Shown here: in pieces, positions 37,404 through 46,103 of the stretch
Numbering within the stretch: position 1 is the stretch's first letter
How the letters are laid out: each line of letters opens with the position of its first letter
NCBI GenBank assembly: GCA_963732095.1
Contig: CAVSZA010000051.1
Location: 62,001-126,000 of the forward strand
Length of the DNA: 64,000 nt
Direction: 5' to 3'
Origin: AP-15 sp963732095
GTDB taxonomy: Bacteria > Pseudomonadota > Alphaproteobacteria > ATCC43930 > CGMCC-115725
Translations under genes and position numbers: made by a program
Notes under the pieces: generated by a model
What the model saw: only the letters and a program-made list of their open reading frames with translations
What the model was told of the DNA's origin: nothing
Database searches by the model: none

Positions 37404-38491
37404 TCCGGGCGAGCTCGGGCTGACGCCCCAGCAGCTCGCGAAAATCGACGATGTCGAGGATGAGCAGCGTGCACGGCCGCACCGCGACGATCGTGGCATT
37501 GCGGGGACCGCCGGTGACCAATGCCACCTCGCCGAAGAATTCCCCCGGCCCGAGAACCACAGAATTCGGGCTGCAGCTGCACTTCGACCTCGCCTGCCGC
37601 AACAAAATACATGCAGTCGCCGGGTGAGCCGCGGCGCATGATGACGGCACCGGCGGGATAGTCGCGCGGGCGCAGCAGGCGTGCCACATCGGCGATGATC
37701 GCGGCGCCGACATCGTGAAAGAACGGCACCTTGGCGACAAGGTCCCAGGTGCGCAGGAACTCGCGCCGGCGCGTCTCCTCGGCAAAGCCGGTGGCGAGAA
37801 TGCCGGCCCACAGCGCAAAGACGAGAATGCCACTGACCATGACGATTCCGGCCAGCATCCGGCCGAGCGGGGTCAGCGGCGTCACGTCGCCGTAGCCGGT
37901 GGTCGTCAGGGTCACGATTGCCCACCACAGCGCGGCGGGGATCGAGCTGAACACCTGCGGTTGCATCCCGCGCTCGATCAAATAGGCGAGGCACGCGGAG
38001 ACGAGCAGAACGATGCAGAAGGCAAGGAGAACCGACAGCAGGGCACTCCGTGCACCGCTGATCACGCGTTGCAGCCCGGCAAGTCCCGGCGCATAGCGGA
38101 TCAGCTTGAAAGCCCAAACAAAGCCGGGAAGACTCCCGACGTCCGGGCCGAACACCACCGCGAGCACCCCAGGCAGGGTTCCGAGCAGGTCGCAGAGCCC
38201 ACCCATCGAGCCGGCCCAGGCCAAGCGCGAGCGCCATTCCCCGCGCAGCTCGGCTCCCGGTGCCGCCGGTGCAGCAGCCAGCCGCAGGACATACTCGGCA
38301 ATAAAGAAGGCGCAAACGATCCAGAACCCGGCATCGAGCTCGCTGGACCACTCCAGCCGAAAAGCCTCCTCGGTATCGGCTATCATGACGCCGATTCCCG
38401 CCGCCACCATTGCATGGTGGACAACGCGAAAAGCACGGGCGGAGCCCGCAGCCTCGGGATCGAGGAGCCGATAAAGGCGCTCGCTGCGCAT
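37315..38491 (-). pseudogene. Cyclic-nucleotide-gated K+ channel (MlotiK1-like), one-base frameshift
   Basis: Starts at ATG 38491 (MRSERLYRLLDPEAAG). Six membrane segments, with a pore loop IVTLTTTGYGDVTPLTPLG giving the TTGYGD potassium filter. The cyclic-nucleotide-binding domain begins VPFFHDVGAAIIADVARLLR and RRGSPGDCMYFVAAGEVEVQ. There an extra base in a C-run (plus strand G-run at 37568-37570) shifts the frame; the other frame continues VVLGPGEFFGEVALVTGGPR and VRPCTLLILDIVDFREL to 37315. If the shift is real the binding domain is truncated before its phosphate-binding cassette. Sequencing error is a fair alternative. Confidence 0.85.
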
Positions 38492-38575
38492 ATGGCATCT
38501 TAGGCACCGGCCGCCTCGGCTGGAATAGAGCTCGGCGATCCCGGCGGTGTTTCCCGCACCGGGCGATTCCTGTAT

Positions 38576-40549
38576 ATGGGCGGCAGCTATCGGGGGATGG
38601 TGGCAATTTTTCCCAACAACCGGCGAGCCCTTCTCGCCTTCCTGCACGATGTGACGATAGCGGCGGTGTCGATCGTCGCTTCTCTGTATTTGCGGCTCGG
38701 CAACGGCATTCTCGACTATGAGCCGAAGCTGACGGCAATCTATGTCGCCGGATTCACTTTGATTGCCGCGGGCGTGTTTCTGCTGACCGGGCTTTATCGC
38801 GGCATCTGGCGCTTCGCCTCTCTCCCTGATCTCTTCAACATCACCCGCGCGGTGAGCCTGACCGTGCTCGTCTTCTTGCCAGTCATGTTCGTCCTCACAC
38901 GGCTCGAGACGTTTCCGCGATCGGTTCTGCTGATCGACTGGTTCGTGTTGATCGCGCTGCTCGGCGGGCCGCGCCTGGCCTATCGGCTGTTCAAGGATCG
39001 CGGTCTCGACCACATCCTCGAGCGCGTCAAGCACCAGAGCGTGCCGGTCCTCTTGATCAGCGCGAAGGACGGGGCCGACACCTTCATTCGCGAGATGCGG
39101 CGCGACCCGCGTGCGGTCTATCGGGTCGTCGGAGTTCTGGCCGACACGCCCTCCCGCGTCGGCCGGGAAATCTACCGCGTGCCGATTCTCGGCACGATCG
39201 ACGCACTCGATAGGGTGGTCGAGCAGCTCGATCGCCGCGGCAAGCGTCCGCAAAAGCTCATCATCACGGCGCAAAACCTGCCCGGCGATCAGATCCGGCG
39301 ACTACTCGATCGGGCGGATGCCTTGGCGATCCCCCTTGCGCGTTTGCCCAAGCTCACCGATTTCGAGCGCAATCTCGACAATCCCGAGCGCGCCCTCGAA
39401 CCGATCGCGCTTGAGGATCTGCTCGGCCGCCCGCAGGCCGTGCTCGACCGCGACGGCATGGCGCGGCTGATCCGCGGCCGCCGCATTCTCGTTACCGGCG
39501 CCGGGGGAACGATCGGCGCGGAACTCGCCCGGCAGATCGCGGCTCTCTCGCCCGGCCGCCTCATCTTGCTCGACAATGGCGAATTCGCGCTTTACGGCAT
39601 CGAGATGGAATTGCGCGAACGGTTTCCGGAGCTGCACCCGGTTCTGTTGTTGCGCGACGTGCGCGACCGCGCACAAATCGACGAAGTAGTCGCGGCGGAA
39701 AAACCCGAGATCATCTTTCATGCAGCGGCGTTGAAGCACCTGCCGATGGTCGAGGCCAACCCGATCGAAGGGGTGCTGACCAATGTCGTCGGCAGCCGCA
39801 ATGTCGCCGAAGCGGCGCGGGCCTATGGAACCTCGCTGGTCGTGATGATCTCGACCGACAAGGCGGTCAACCCGGCGAGCGTGATGGGCGCCACCAAGCG
39901 GCTCGCCGAAAGCTTCTGCCAGGCGCTCGACCTGTACGAAGCGCGGCGGCGCGCGCCCTTGAGCCACGGAACCCGCTATGTGACGGTGCGCTTCGGTAAT
40001 GTGCTCGGCTCGACCGGGTCGGTCGTGCCGCTGTTCCAGCGCCAGCTCGCCGCCGGCGGCCCGCTGACTGTTACCGACCCCGAGGTTACCCGCTTTTTCA
40101 TGACCGTGCGCGAGGCGGTCGAGCTGGTCTTGCAGGCCTCTGCCTTGCCCCCCGAGAACGAGGCGGGGGACGCCCGCGGCAAGATCTTCGTGCTGGACAT
40201 GGGCGAGCCGGTCAAGATCGTCGACCTCGCGCACCAGATGATCCGGCTCGCGGGATTGCGGCCCGGCCGCGACATCGGCATCGAGTTCATCGGGTTGCGG
40301 CCGGGCGAAAAGCTGCACGAGGAGCTGTTTCATCCGGCCGAGCCGCTGATCCCGACCGGGAACCCGGCGATCCGCCTCGCAGCGCCGCGCACCGCGGATT
40401 ACGCGATGCTCGCCCGCTCGATCGACGAGCTGGAGGAAAACGCCCGCGCGCGGCGCGAGGAACGCTTGCTGCAACTGCTCGCACGGTTAGTGCCCGAATA
40501 CCGTCGCACCACGTCCGGGCCGAGCACCGCCGCCGTGTCGGGCGGATGA
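38576..40549 (+). CDS. Nucleoside-diphosphate-sugar epimerase/dehydratase, CapD/FlaA1 family
   Basis: Membrane-anchored polysaccharide biosynthesis enzyme, 657 aa. Four N-terminal hydrophobic segments (for example FLHDVTIAAVSIVASLYLRL and IYVAGFTLIAAGVFLLTGLY) precede a CoA-binding-like region. The catalytic Rossmann domain follows: ILVTGAGGTIGAELARQ (NAD site), FHAAALKHLPMVEANP, STDKAVNPASVMGATKRLAE and FGNVLGSTGSVVPLF. Members of this group (WbpM, PglF, CapD) are UDP-GlcNAc C4,6-dehydratases or C4 epimerases; many have Met-Lys in place of Tyr-Lys, as the VMGATK here shows. ATG 38597 is an alternative start. Confidence 0.92.
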   Translation: MGGSYRGMVAIFPNNRRALLAFLHDVTIAAVSIVASLYLRLGNGILDYEPKLTAIYVAGFTLIAAGVFLLTGLYRGIWRFASLPDLFNITRAVSLTVLVFLPVMFVLTRLETFPRSVLLIDWFVLIALLGGPRLAYRLFKDRGLDHILERVKHQSVPVLLISAKDGADTFIREMRRDPRAVYRVVGVLADTPSRVGREIYRVPILGTIDALDRVVEQLDRRGKRPQKLIITAQNLPGDQIRRLLDRADALAIPLARLPKLTDFERNLDNPERALEPIALEDLLGRPQAVLDRDGMARLIRGRRILVTGAGGTIGAELARQIAALSPGRLILLDNGEFALYGIEMELRERFPELHPVLLLRDVRDRAQIDEVVAAEKPEIIFHAAALKHLPMVEANPIEGVLTNVVGSRNVAEAARAYGTSLVVMISTDKAVNPASVMGATKRLAESFCQALDLYEARRRAPLSHGTRYVTVRFGNVLGSTGSVVPLFQRQLAAGGPLTVTDPEVTRFFMTVREAVELVLQASALPPENEAGDARGKIFVLDMGEPVKIVDLAHQMIRLAGLRPGRDIGIEFIGLRPGEKLHEELFHPAEPLIPTGNPAIRLAAPRTADYAMLARSIDELEENARARREERLLQLLARLVPEYRRTTSGPSTAAVSGG

Positions 40550-40616
40550 CCGGCGCTGCGCGGCTCGGATATCCGCCGGTGTCCGCCAGTGCCCCACGCT
40601 CGCAGGAGACGGTCCC

Positions 40617-41738
40617 ATGAGAATTGGCCTGTTCTACCAGATCCAGGTACCCAAACCCTGGACCCCGTCCAGTGAATCGCAGCGCATCCATGAAGCGCTC
40701 GAGCAAATTCCCTACGCCGAGCAGCAGGGCTTTGAGAGCGTGTGGTTCTCCGAGCATCACTTCCGACCAGTGTGGTCGCACAACAGCGCCCCGGACCTGA
40801 CCCTCGCGGCGGTTAGTCAGCGCACCAGCACGATCCGCCTCGGGATCGGCGTGGTGCTGGCCCCGATCCACCACCCATTGCACGTCGCGGCGCGCATGGC
40901 GACGCTCGACATTCTGAGCCATGGGCGCGTCGATGTAGGCCTCGGCCGGACCGGCTACCCCTACCAGCTCACCCCGTATGGGACGGATTTGCGCGATACC
41001 CGCGGCATGTGGCAGGAATTCGCCGATGTGCTGCCGCGCATCTGGACCGAGGAGGAGATTACCTACGACGGGAAGTACTACCAGATCCCGCGTCGGGAGG
41101 TCCTCCCAAAACCTGTGCAGCAGCCTCACCCGCCGCTGTGGTCAGCGTGCGGCAGCGACGAGACGGCGCGCCAGACGGGGAGCCTCGGGATGGGCGGGCT
41201 ATTCGGCAGCGAAGGCGGCCCGGACCGCGTGCAACAGCTGATGGCGCTCTACCGAGACGCACTCCTCTCGGCCCCGAGCAACGCGGCAGGGCCCGCTCCG
41301 CGCGCCGCGTTGATGACGGCCGGCTTTTGCCACGAGGATCCGCGGGTCGTAGCCGAGCGTGGCACCGAGCTGGTGGCCTGGTACATCGAGCAACAGCGCG
41401 AGCGCGCCCGCTTGGTGTGGCGCGATTACGATCCAGCCACCGTGCCGCCCGATTACCAGGGCTATTACGCACGCGACCAGCGCCTCGCCAGCGGACCGCA
41501 TCCGGGCGAGCCCACGCCCCAAGAGGTGCGTGAGGAAGGCACGAAATTCTGCGTCGGCACACCGTCGGACTGCATCCGTTTTCTCGAACTCTACGAAGCC
41601 CTGGGAATCGAGGAAGCCATTTTACTGTGCGCCGTCGGGCCGGCGCAGCACGAGGAGGTGCTCCACACCCTGCGCCTCTTCGGCGAGCAGGTCATCCCGC
41701 ACTTCCAGCCCAAGGAGCCACGCGCCGCGATGGCCTAG
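40617..41738 (+). CDS. LLM-class flavin-dependent oxidoreductase
   Basis: Luciferase-like monooxygenase of 373 aa with GGAGA before ATG 40617. Typical segments: MRIGLFYQIQVPKPW, GFESVWFSEHHFRP, ISLGIGV-type strand (TIRLGIGVVLAPIHHPL), MATLDILSHGRVDVGLGRTG and the CVGTPSDCIRFL gating segment near the C terminus. It probably uses FMNH2 or F420 to oxidise a small organic substrate; identity unknown. Separated from ridA by a palindromic repeat. Confidence 0.93.
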   Translation: MRIGLFYQIQVPKPWTPSSESQRIHEALEQIPYAEQQGFESVWFSEHHFRPVWSHNSAPDLTLAAVSQRTSTIRLGIGVVLAPIHHPLHVAARMATLDILSHGRVDVGLGRTGYPYQLTPYGTDLRDTRGMWQEFADVLPRIWTEEEITYDGKYYQIPRREVLPKPVQQPHPPLWSACGSDETARQTGSLGMGGLFGSEGGPDRVQQLMALYRDALLSAPSNAAGPAPRAALMTAGFCHEDPRVVAERGTELVAWYIEQQRERARLVWRDYDPATVPPDYQGYYARDQRLASGPHPGEPTPQEVREEGTKFCVGTPSDCIRFLELYEALGIEEAILLCAVGPAQHEEVLHTLRLFGEQVIPHFQPKEPRAAMA

Positions 41739-41766
41739 CAAGTCGGCTGCCCGGTCTTGGATCTGT

Positions 41767-41925
41767 GCCGCACACACCTCTCCCTCGCCCCGCTTGCGGG
41801 GAGAGGGTCGGGGTGAGGGGCCTCTTCACGATCGTACAACCTTCGCCCCTCACCCGGAACCCGCGCGCAGCCGCGCGTATTCCGACCTCTCCCCGCAGGC
41901 GGGGCGAGGTGAGCGGGCGCGCAGC
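41767..41925. repeat. Paired GC-rich palindromic repeat
   Basis: Two hairpins in opposite orientation: the left contains CTCTCCCTCGCCCCGCTTGC and GGGGAGAGG; the right contains CCTCTCCCCGCAGGCGGGG. GGGTGAGG and CCTCACCC also face each other across the element. This is the same class as the element between gatA and gatB. Confidence 0.6.
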
Positions 41926-41946
41926 TAATTCGGAGGAACCCGACAG

Positions 41947-42336
41947 ATGAACATCCGTCACACGCCGGCCACGGTGGCCAAGCCGTTCGGCCCCTATAGT
42001 CACGCGGTCGAGGTGCCCGAGGGCTCTCGGCTCCTCTACATCTCCGGCGAGGTCGGCGTACTGCCCGACGGCACGGTGCCCGAAGGCATCGAGGCCCAGG
42101 CCGAGGCTTGCTGGCGGAACATCATCGCCATCCTCGCGGATGCCGGGATGAGGGTCGGCGATCTGGTGAAGATCACCACCTACCTGGTGCGGCCGGAGGA
42201 CGTGGCCGCGGCCGGCGCGGCGCGGGCAAAGCATTTCGGCGACGCGCGGCCCGGCTCGGCGACAATCATCGTCAAGGCGCTCGTCGCGCCGCAGTGGCTG
42301 ATCGAAATCGAGGCGGTCGCGGCAGCGAAGGCTTGA
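41947..42336 (+). CDS. RidA family protein (enamine/imine deaminase-like)
   Basis: Protein of 129 aa of the YjgF/YER057c/UK114 family. It shows KPFGPYSHAVEVP, LLYISGEVGVLPDG, ADAGMRVGDLVKITTYLVRP and ATIIVKALVAPQWLIEIEAV. Canonical RidA has an Arg in the VRAxL-like position; here the corresponding VKALV has Lys, so classical imine-deaminase activity is uncertain. It may work with the upstream LLM oxidoreductase, as in pyrimidine-degradation-like systems, which is only suggested by adjacency. Confidence 0.9.
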   Translation: MNIRHTPATVAKPFGPYSHAVEVPEGSRLLYISGEVGVLPDGTVPEGIEAQAEACWRNIIAILADAGMRVGDLVKITTYLVRPEDVAAAGAARAKHFGDARPGSATIIVKALVAPQWLIEIEAVAAAKA

Positions 42337-42468
42337 TCCGTCGTTAAGGTCGAACGCGGTCCGGGAGGGGGGCCGGCGAGCGGCCTTGATCCGACGACCG
42401 CGAGATCTCAATCGGTGATCGGGGGGCAGCGGTAGGCCGTCAGCGACAGCGTGGGCGAAGTGGGCGGG

Positions 42469-42705
42469 CTATGTCGAACGCGCCGCGGGGATGGCTATCC
42501 CGACCGCCTCGGCGACGAGTTCCCCAGTCGTCCAATCGAGCGCCCTGGCCGTCTCTACGAAGTCTCGCGAAATGGTGAAAGTCACCTTCGCGTGCCCCTC
42601 TGGCCGGAATTCTATCCGAGCCGCAACACCGCGCTCGTTGGCGTCGTCAAGCTCCGCTTGTTCGAATGCGGCCGCGATAATCTGCTCCTCAGGATCTAAT
42701 TTCAT
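42469..42705 (-). CDS. Small hypothetical protein
   Basis: Product of 78 aa from ATG 42705 with GAGAGGT seven bases upstream. Sequence begins MKLDPEEQIIAAAFEQAELD and contains GHAKVTFTISRDFVETARAL. Acidic N terminus; no family recognised. The good ribosome-binding site and balanced composition make it a credible gene. Confidence 0.55.
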   Translation of the reverse strand: MKLDPEEQIIAAAFEQAELDDANERGVAARIEFRPEGHAKVTFTISRDFVETARALDWTTGELVAEAVGIAIPAARST

Positions 42706-43004
42706 CTCTGACACCTCTCATGAAATCGGGGGAAGGCCATGGCTACAATCGTCCCGGCGAGTAGTTGTCTCACGTCCTTAACGAAATACATCTCCAGATA
42801 GGCGAGATATTATTAACGGGACTTCCTAGGTTGAGAAGTTGACGGTGGCATAGCAAAAAGGCGGCCCAGCGTTCCATTACTTCGCGCCGTTGCTCGACCG
42901 CACCAGCATGGTCGCGCCTCGTTACTTAGTTATGAAGTTGATGGATTATTTACAGTTCTTACCGGGGCTGTAGGGCTTTCGGTTCTGCGCCCCGAGCAAC
43001 TGTA

Positions 43005-43119
43005 GGGCGGAAAAGCGGAGCGCATTCCGCCTTTCCGAGAAGCGCGGCGCAAAGAGCGATAGGAAGACAGCGGACCCAACAGCGATGATGGAGGCGGAAT
43101 GCGCTGTGCTGTTCCGCCC
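43005..43119. repeat. MITE-like element with 27-bp inverted repeats
   Basis: Left arm 43005-43031 begins GGGCGGAA and ends GCGCATTCCGCC; right arm 43093-43119 is its reverse complement with three mismatches. Such GGCGGAATGCGC units are a recurrent intergenic repeat type in alphaproteobacteria. The surrounding 42706-43420 contains no other gene I can support, apart from the dispersed repeat at 43356. Confidence 0.6.
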
Positions 43120-43355
43120 TTTGCCCGCTTGATTAATTTACAATACCATGCTAATATCGCACGATGGTCCGACCCGCCAAGCAATACAATATTCGGGGTA
43201 ATTGCAAAGCCGACGACCAAGGTGCACTGGCCCGCGGATGCCGTCTTTTCGCTGTTGCTTCGCTGTGATTGCAGTGCTCTCTTCGCTGTTATTCCTTCCT
43301 TTCTGCCGACAGCGAGCCAGGGTTTCTGCGGCGAACCGTCTCTCGGTGGCTGATA

Positions 43356-43385
43356 AGTCGCTGCAGAAACAGCAAAAACAGCCAG
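43356..43385 (+). repeat. Dispersed repeat copy
   Basis: Contains CGCTGCAGAAACAGCAAAAA. Related copies occur at 46036-46067 (CGCTGCAAAAAACAGCAG) and, inverted, at 18656-18684. All are intergenic. Function unknown. Confidence 0.5.
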
Positions 43386-43420
43386 CGTCCCTTCGGGAGG
43401 GCTGTCCCAGCGATATGCAG

Positions 43421-43708
43421 CTAACCGAGCAGCGCCCGGGCGATCGTCTCCCACTCTTCCTTCAGAGGGGCGGTCGAGGCCGGACGGCCGGCGCGGTTGT
43501 ACCAGCCGCCGGCGTTCCGCAGGTCGCCTTCGACGCGGTGCAGATAGGCGTGCGCCCAGGCGCCCTCCGCATCCGGCTGCTTCTGCGCGCATTGATGAGC
43601 CAGGTGCCAGTCGCCCTTTGCCTCCCACCACAGCGCCTGCGCCGCCATGCTCAGCCCTTCGGGCGGCGCCTCCTCCGCGAGCGAGCTTTTATAGGCTTCG
43701 AAATCCAT
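43421..43708 (-). CDS. Conserved hypothetical protein, about 95 aa
   Basis: Starts MDFEAYKSSLAEEAPPEGL at ATG 43708, preceded by GGAGGAGAAAACGAG. The rest includes LWWEAKGDWHLAHQCAQ, AHAYLHRVEGDLRNAGGWYN and ends WETIARALLG. It resembles small alphaproteobacterial proteins of unknown function with a His/Trp-rich core. The upstream extension to 43786 is not supported. Divergent from the cupin gene. Confidence 0.78.
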   Translation of the reverse strand: MDFEAYKSSLAEEAPPEGLSMAAQALWWEAKGDWHLAHQCAQKQPDAEGAWAHAYLHRVEGDLRNAGGWYNRAGRPASTAPLKEEWETIARALLG

Positions 43709-43825
43709 CTCGTTTTCTCCTCTCCCGACCGAATACTTCCAGCATATAACAGAATGAGGCGGGCGGGCGATCGGGTCAAAACGCACGCGGTCAATGCTCG
43801 CGTGACGAGCCGTTCGGAGAAACCC

Positions 43826-44257
43826 ATGCCTGCAACATCCGAGAAGGCTATGCCGAAGATCGAGCCGACGACTGGCGGCTCAGTATATGTGAAGCCGAGC
43901 GCCATCGAATGGGCGCCGACGCAGTTCGCGGGCATCTCGATCAAGGTGCTTTACGAGGACAAGCAAAAGGGCGAGATGACCTGCCTCTTGAAGTGGGAGC
44001 CCGGCGCCACGTTGCCGATGCACAAGCATCCGGAGATCGAGCAGAGCTGGGTCCTCGAGGGCTCCTTCTACGATCACGACGGGATCTGCCGCGCCGGCGA
44101 GTTCGTGTGGCGCCAACCGGGCTCGTTTCACCAGACCCATTCGGACGAAGGCGCGGTAATCCTCGCGATCTATCGCAAGCCAAACGTCTTCCAGAGCACA
44201 GCGCCGGTTACGCCCGCAACGGCGCGGTACCGCCCATCCGCCGTCGAAAATATCTGA
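43826..44257 (+). CDS. Cupin-domain protein (ChrR-like fold)
   Basis: Protein of 143 aa, ATG 43826 with GGAGA upstream. Cupin metal-binding pattern: LPMHKHPEIEQSWVLEGSFY (HxH...E) followed by GEFVWRQPGSFHQTHSDEGA (second His). Probably a small metal-dependent dioxygenase or isomerase, or a sensor domain; no partner is evident. The long frame opening at 43202 is not used; it begins in a repeat-rich non-coding region. Confidence 0.85.
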   Translation: MPATSEKAMPKIEPTTGGSVYVKPSAIEWAPTQFAGISIKVLYEDKQKGEMTCLLKWEPGATLPMHKHPEIEQSWVLEGSFYDHDGICRAGEFVWRQPGSFHQTHSDEGAVILAIYRKPNVFQSTAPVTPATARYRPSAVENI

Positions 44258-44616
44258 ACGCCCGCCAACCGAGATGTTGAAAGCCGGGTAATGGCGCTTC
44301 TAGAAAGCTCACGCTATTTCAGAGTAGAAATACGGGCGCGTGCACGCGACATTAACTCCGCTCGCTGCCGTTCAGCGCTCCATCTTTTGCTGGGAGGTGA
44401 CGAGTGAAGCCGCTGTTTACCGTTCATGCTGGTGAACTTCTCGTGGGCCACGAGATAGAAACCAATTTAGTCGTGTAAATGTTTGGGTCCCAGCGAAAGA
44501 TAGGGGCATTGACCTTTTGGTTTCTAATAATAACAACAAGACGGCAGTATCCCAACTCAAAAATGATAACCGTGATTTCACCCCGTATCTCAACAAGTGG
44601 GAGCCGATAAAAGCAC
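44258..44616. other. Lower-GC intergenic region, no gene seen
   Basis: About 360 bases, noticeably more A/T-rich than the flanks. Contains a short inverted repeat CTCGTG-GGC-CACGAG at 44440-44454. The A/T-rich composition suggests acquired DNA or promoter sequence; nothing specific is recognised. Confidence 0.4.
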
Positions 44617-45129
44617 TCAATGCCTGAGCGTTCCCTGATTTCTGATATGTCGCGGAAATCTTGATTTTTGCACAGAGCATACGGTTGTCTCGGCCGACTT
44701 ATGATGGCGCACGGCGGCGCACAGGCGTCTTAGAATTTTCTTCGGGTCGTGAAGGATGGAGCATCCATCAGCGATCACACGCCGGGTTCCCGGATCGAGT
44801 GGGTTCACGTCCGCCCATGAGGGCGAAGCGAAGCCAAATTCGAACTCGCCGCCGTTTTGTTCAAGCCATAACCGGCGCGACCATAGCTCTCCGTAGTCCT
44901 CGTCCCGCCACTTCATCGGTCGAGAGCCGATAGCATTCCAGTCGATTGCATCAAGCCAAGCAACGTCAGCCCGGAAAGCTCGCGGATCGGTCACGAGTAA
45001 CACAAGGTCAATGTCGGACTCCGCCCGCGCCGTCCCCCGTGCACGTGAGCCAACAACCGCCACGGCCTGAAATGTCGGCTGTTTTTTGGCCCAATCAACG
45101 ATGATTTGGAGAATGCGTTCTGCTTGCAT
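44617..45129 (-). CDS. Nucleotidyltransferase-domain protein
   Basis: Protein of 170 aa with the polymerase-beta-type nucleotidyltransferase signature GSRARGTARAESDIDLVLLV (GS..RG..SDxD). An aromatic-rich C-terminal part (DEDYGELWSRRLWLEQNGGE) and FGFASPSWA resemble small aminoglycoside-adenylyltransferase-like proteins. Target unknown. Less GC-rich than its neighbours, compatible with transfer. Divergent from the methyltransferase, about 100 bases apart. Confidence 0.82.
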   Translation of the reverse strand: MQAERILQIIVDWAKKQPTFQAVAVVGSRARGTARAESDIDLVLLVTDPRAFRADVAWLDAIDWNAIGSRPMKWRDEDYGELWSRRLWLEQNGGEFEFGFASPSWADVNPLDPGTRRVIADGCSILHDPKKILRRLCAAVRHHKSAETTVCSVQKSRFPRHIRNQGTLRH

Positions 45130-45235
45130 ACAGGCATCCTCTATTATTCGGCTGCATGATTCTTGATTTCGCTCGGATCATCGACGGGTATCTGATGGCT
45201 TGCGTCGCCCCGGAGTGTCTCCCAACTTTGCCGTA

Positions 45236-45844
45236 ATGACTGAGCTGGCTGACCGCATCATCGGCCATTATGAGAAACATGCCCGCAACTGGGACGCCGA
45301 TAGGCGCAACAGCGGGTGGAATGACAAGGTGTGGCACGACCGCTTTATCGCGGCCCTGCCGAATGGCGGGACGGTGCTCGACCTGGGTTGCGGGTCGGGA
45401 TTCCCCGTGGCGCTGCATCTGGTTGAATGCGGGCTTCACGTCACTGGCGTCGACGCATCGCCGACTCTCATCTCGCTCTGCCGGGACCGGCTGCCCGACC
45501 AGGAGTGGACCGTCGCGGATATGCGACCGCTTGCGCTCGGACGGCAATTTGCCGGTGTGCTCGCCTGGGACAGTTTTTTCCATCTCAGGCCTGACGATCA
45601 GCGTGCCATGTTCGAAGTGTTTGCGGCACATGCCGCTCGATCGGCAATCTTGATGTTCAATACCGGGCCGGCTTACGGGGAGGGCATAGGCTGCTATCGA
45701 GGCGACCCGCTCTACCACGCCAGTCTGGATGCCGCCGAATACGAGAAACTGCTGAGCGCGTCCGGTTTCGAGGTTGTCGATCATATGGTCGAGGACCGGC
45801 AAGCAGGTGGTCGCACAGTCTGGATAGCTCGATCGAGAGACTGA
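45236..45844 (+). CDS. Class I SAM-dependent methyltransferase
   Basis: Protein of 202 aa starting MTELADRIIGHYEKHARNWD at ATG 45236. SAM-binding motif I is VLDLGCGSGFPVALHLVECG, motif II is VTGVDASPTLI, and VLAWDSFFHL fits motif post-III. The RNSGWNDKVWHDRFIAALP segment is common in small-molecule methyltransferases of this type. Substrate unknown. The pairing with a nucleotidyltransferase may mark a small accessory cassette. Confidence 0.9.
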   Translation: MTELADRIIGHYEKHARNWDADRRNSGWNDKVWHDRFIAALPNGGTVLDLGCGSGFPVALHLVECGLHVTGVDASPTLISLCRDRLPDQEWTVADMRPLALGRQFAGVLAWDSFFHLRPDDQRAMFEVFAAHAARSAILMFNTGPAYGEGIGCYRGDPLYHASLDAAEYEKLLSASGFEVVDHMVEDRQAGGRTVWIARSRD

Positions 45845-46035
45845 TCGGCGCCGAAAGCGCATTGCGACAGTCTCGACTACGGGATCCGTTGACCAGGGTG
45901 GAACTGACTCGGCGCAGGACTCCTTTGCTATGATAGCAACAATAAAATTGCCATATTGTTGGAGTTTTATGTCGATCCGGAATGCGCCGATGGGCGGCGC
46001 GGTGGCCGAACTATGGTGGGAGCGGTGACTGATAT

Positions 46036-46067
46036 TTCGCTGCAAAAAACAGCAGAAACAGCCGGCA
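46036..46067 (+). repeat. Dispersed repeat copy
   Basis: TTTCGCTGCAAAAAACAGCA, then GAAACAGCCGG; the reverse complement of the copy at 18656-18684 matches almost exactly. In the 45845-46103 gap between methyltransferase and oxidase there is also a CAACAAT/ATTGTTG inverted repeat (45937-45961). Confidence 0.5.
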
Positions 46068-46103
46068 GGGTGGACTGGTCGGGTCAGGGGGTGCAGAAAG
46101 GGA

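Noticed and set aside
42930..43631. 233-aa minus-strand frame across repeat-rich DNA
   Set aside because: Overlaps the inverted-repeat element and the small conserved gene at 43421-43708, and has low-complexity Arg/Ser composition.
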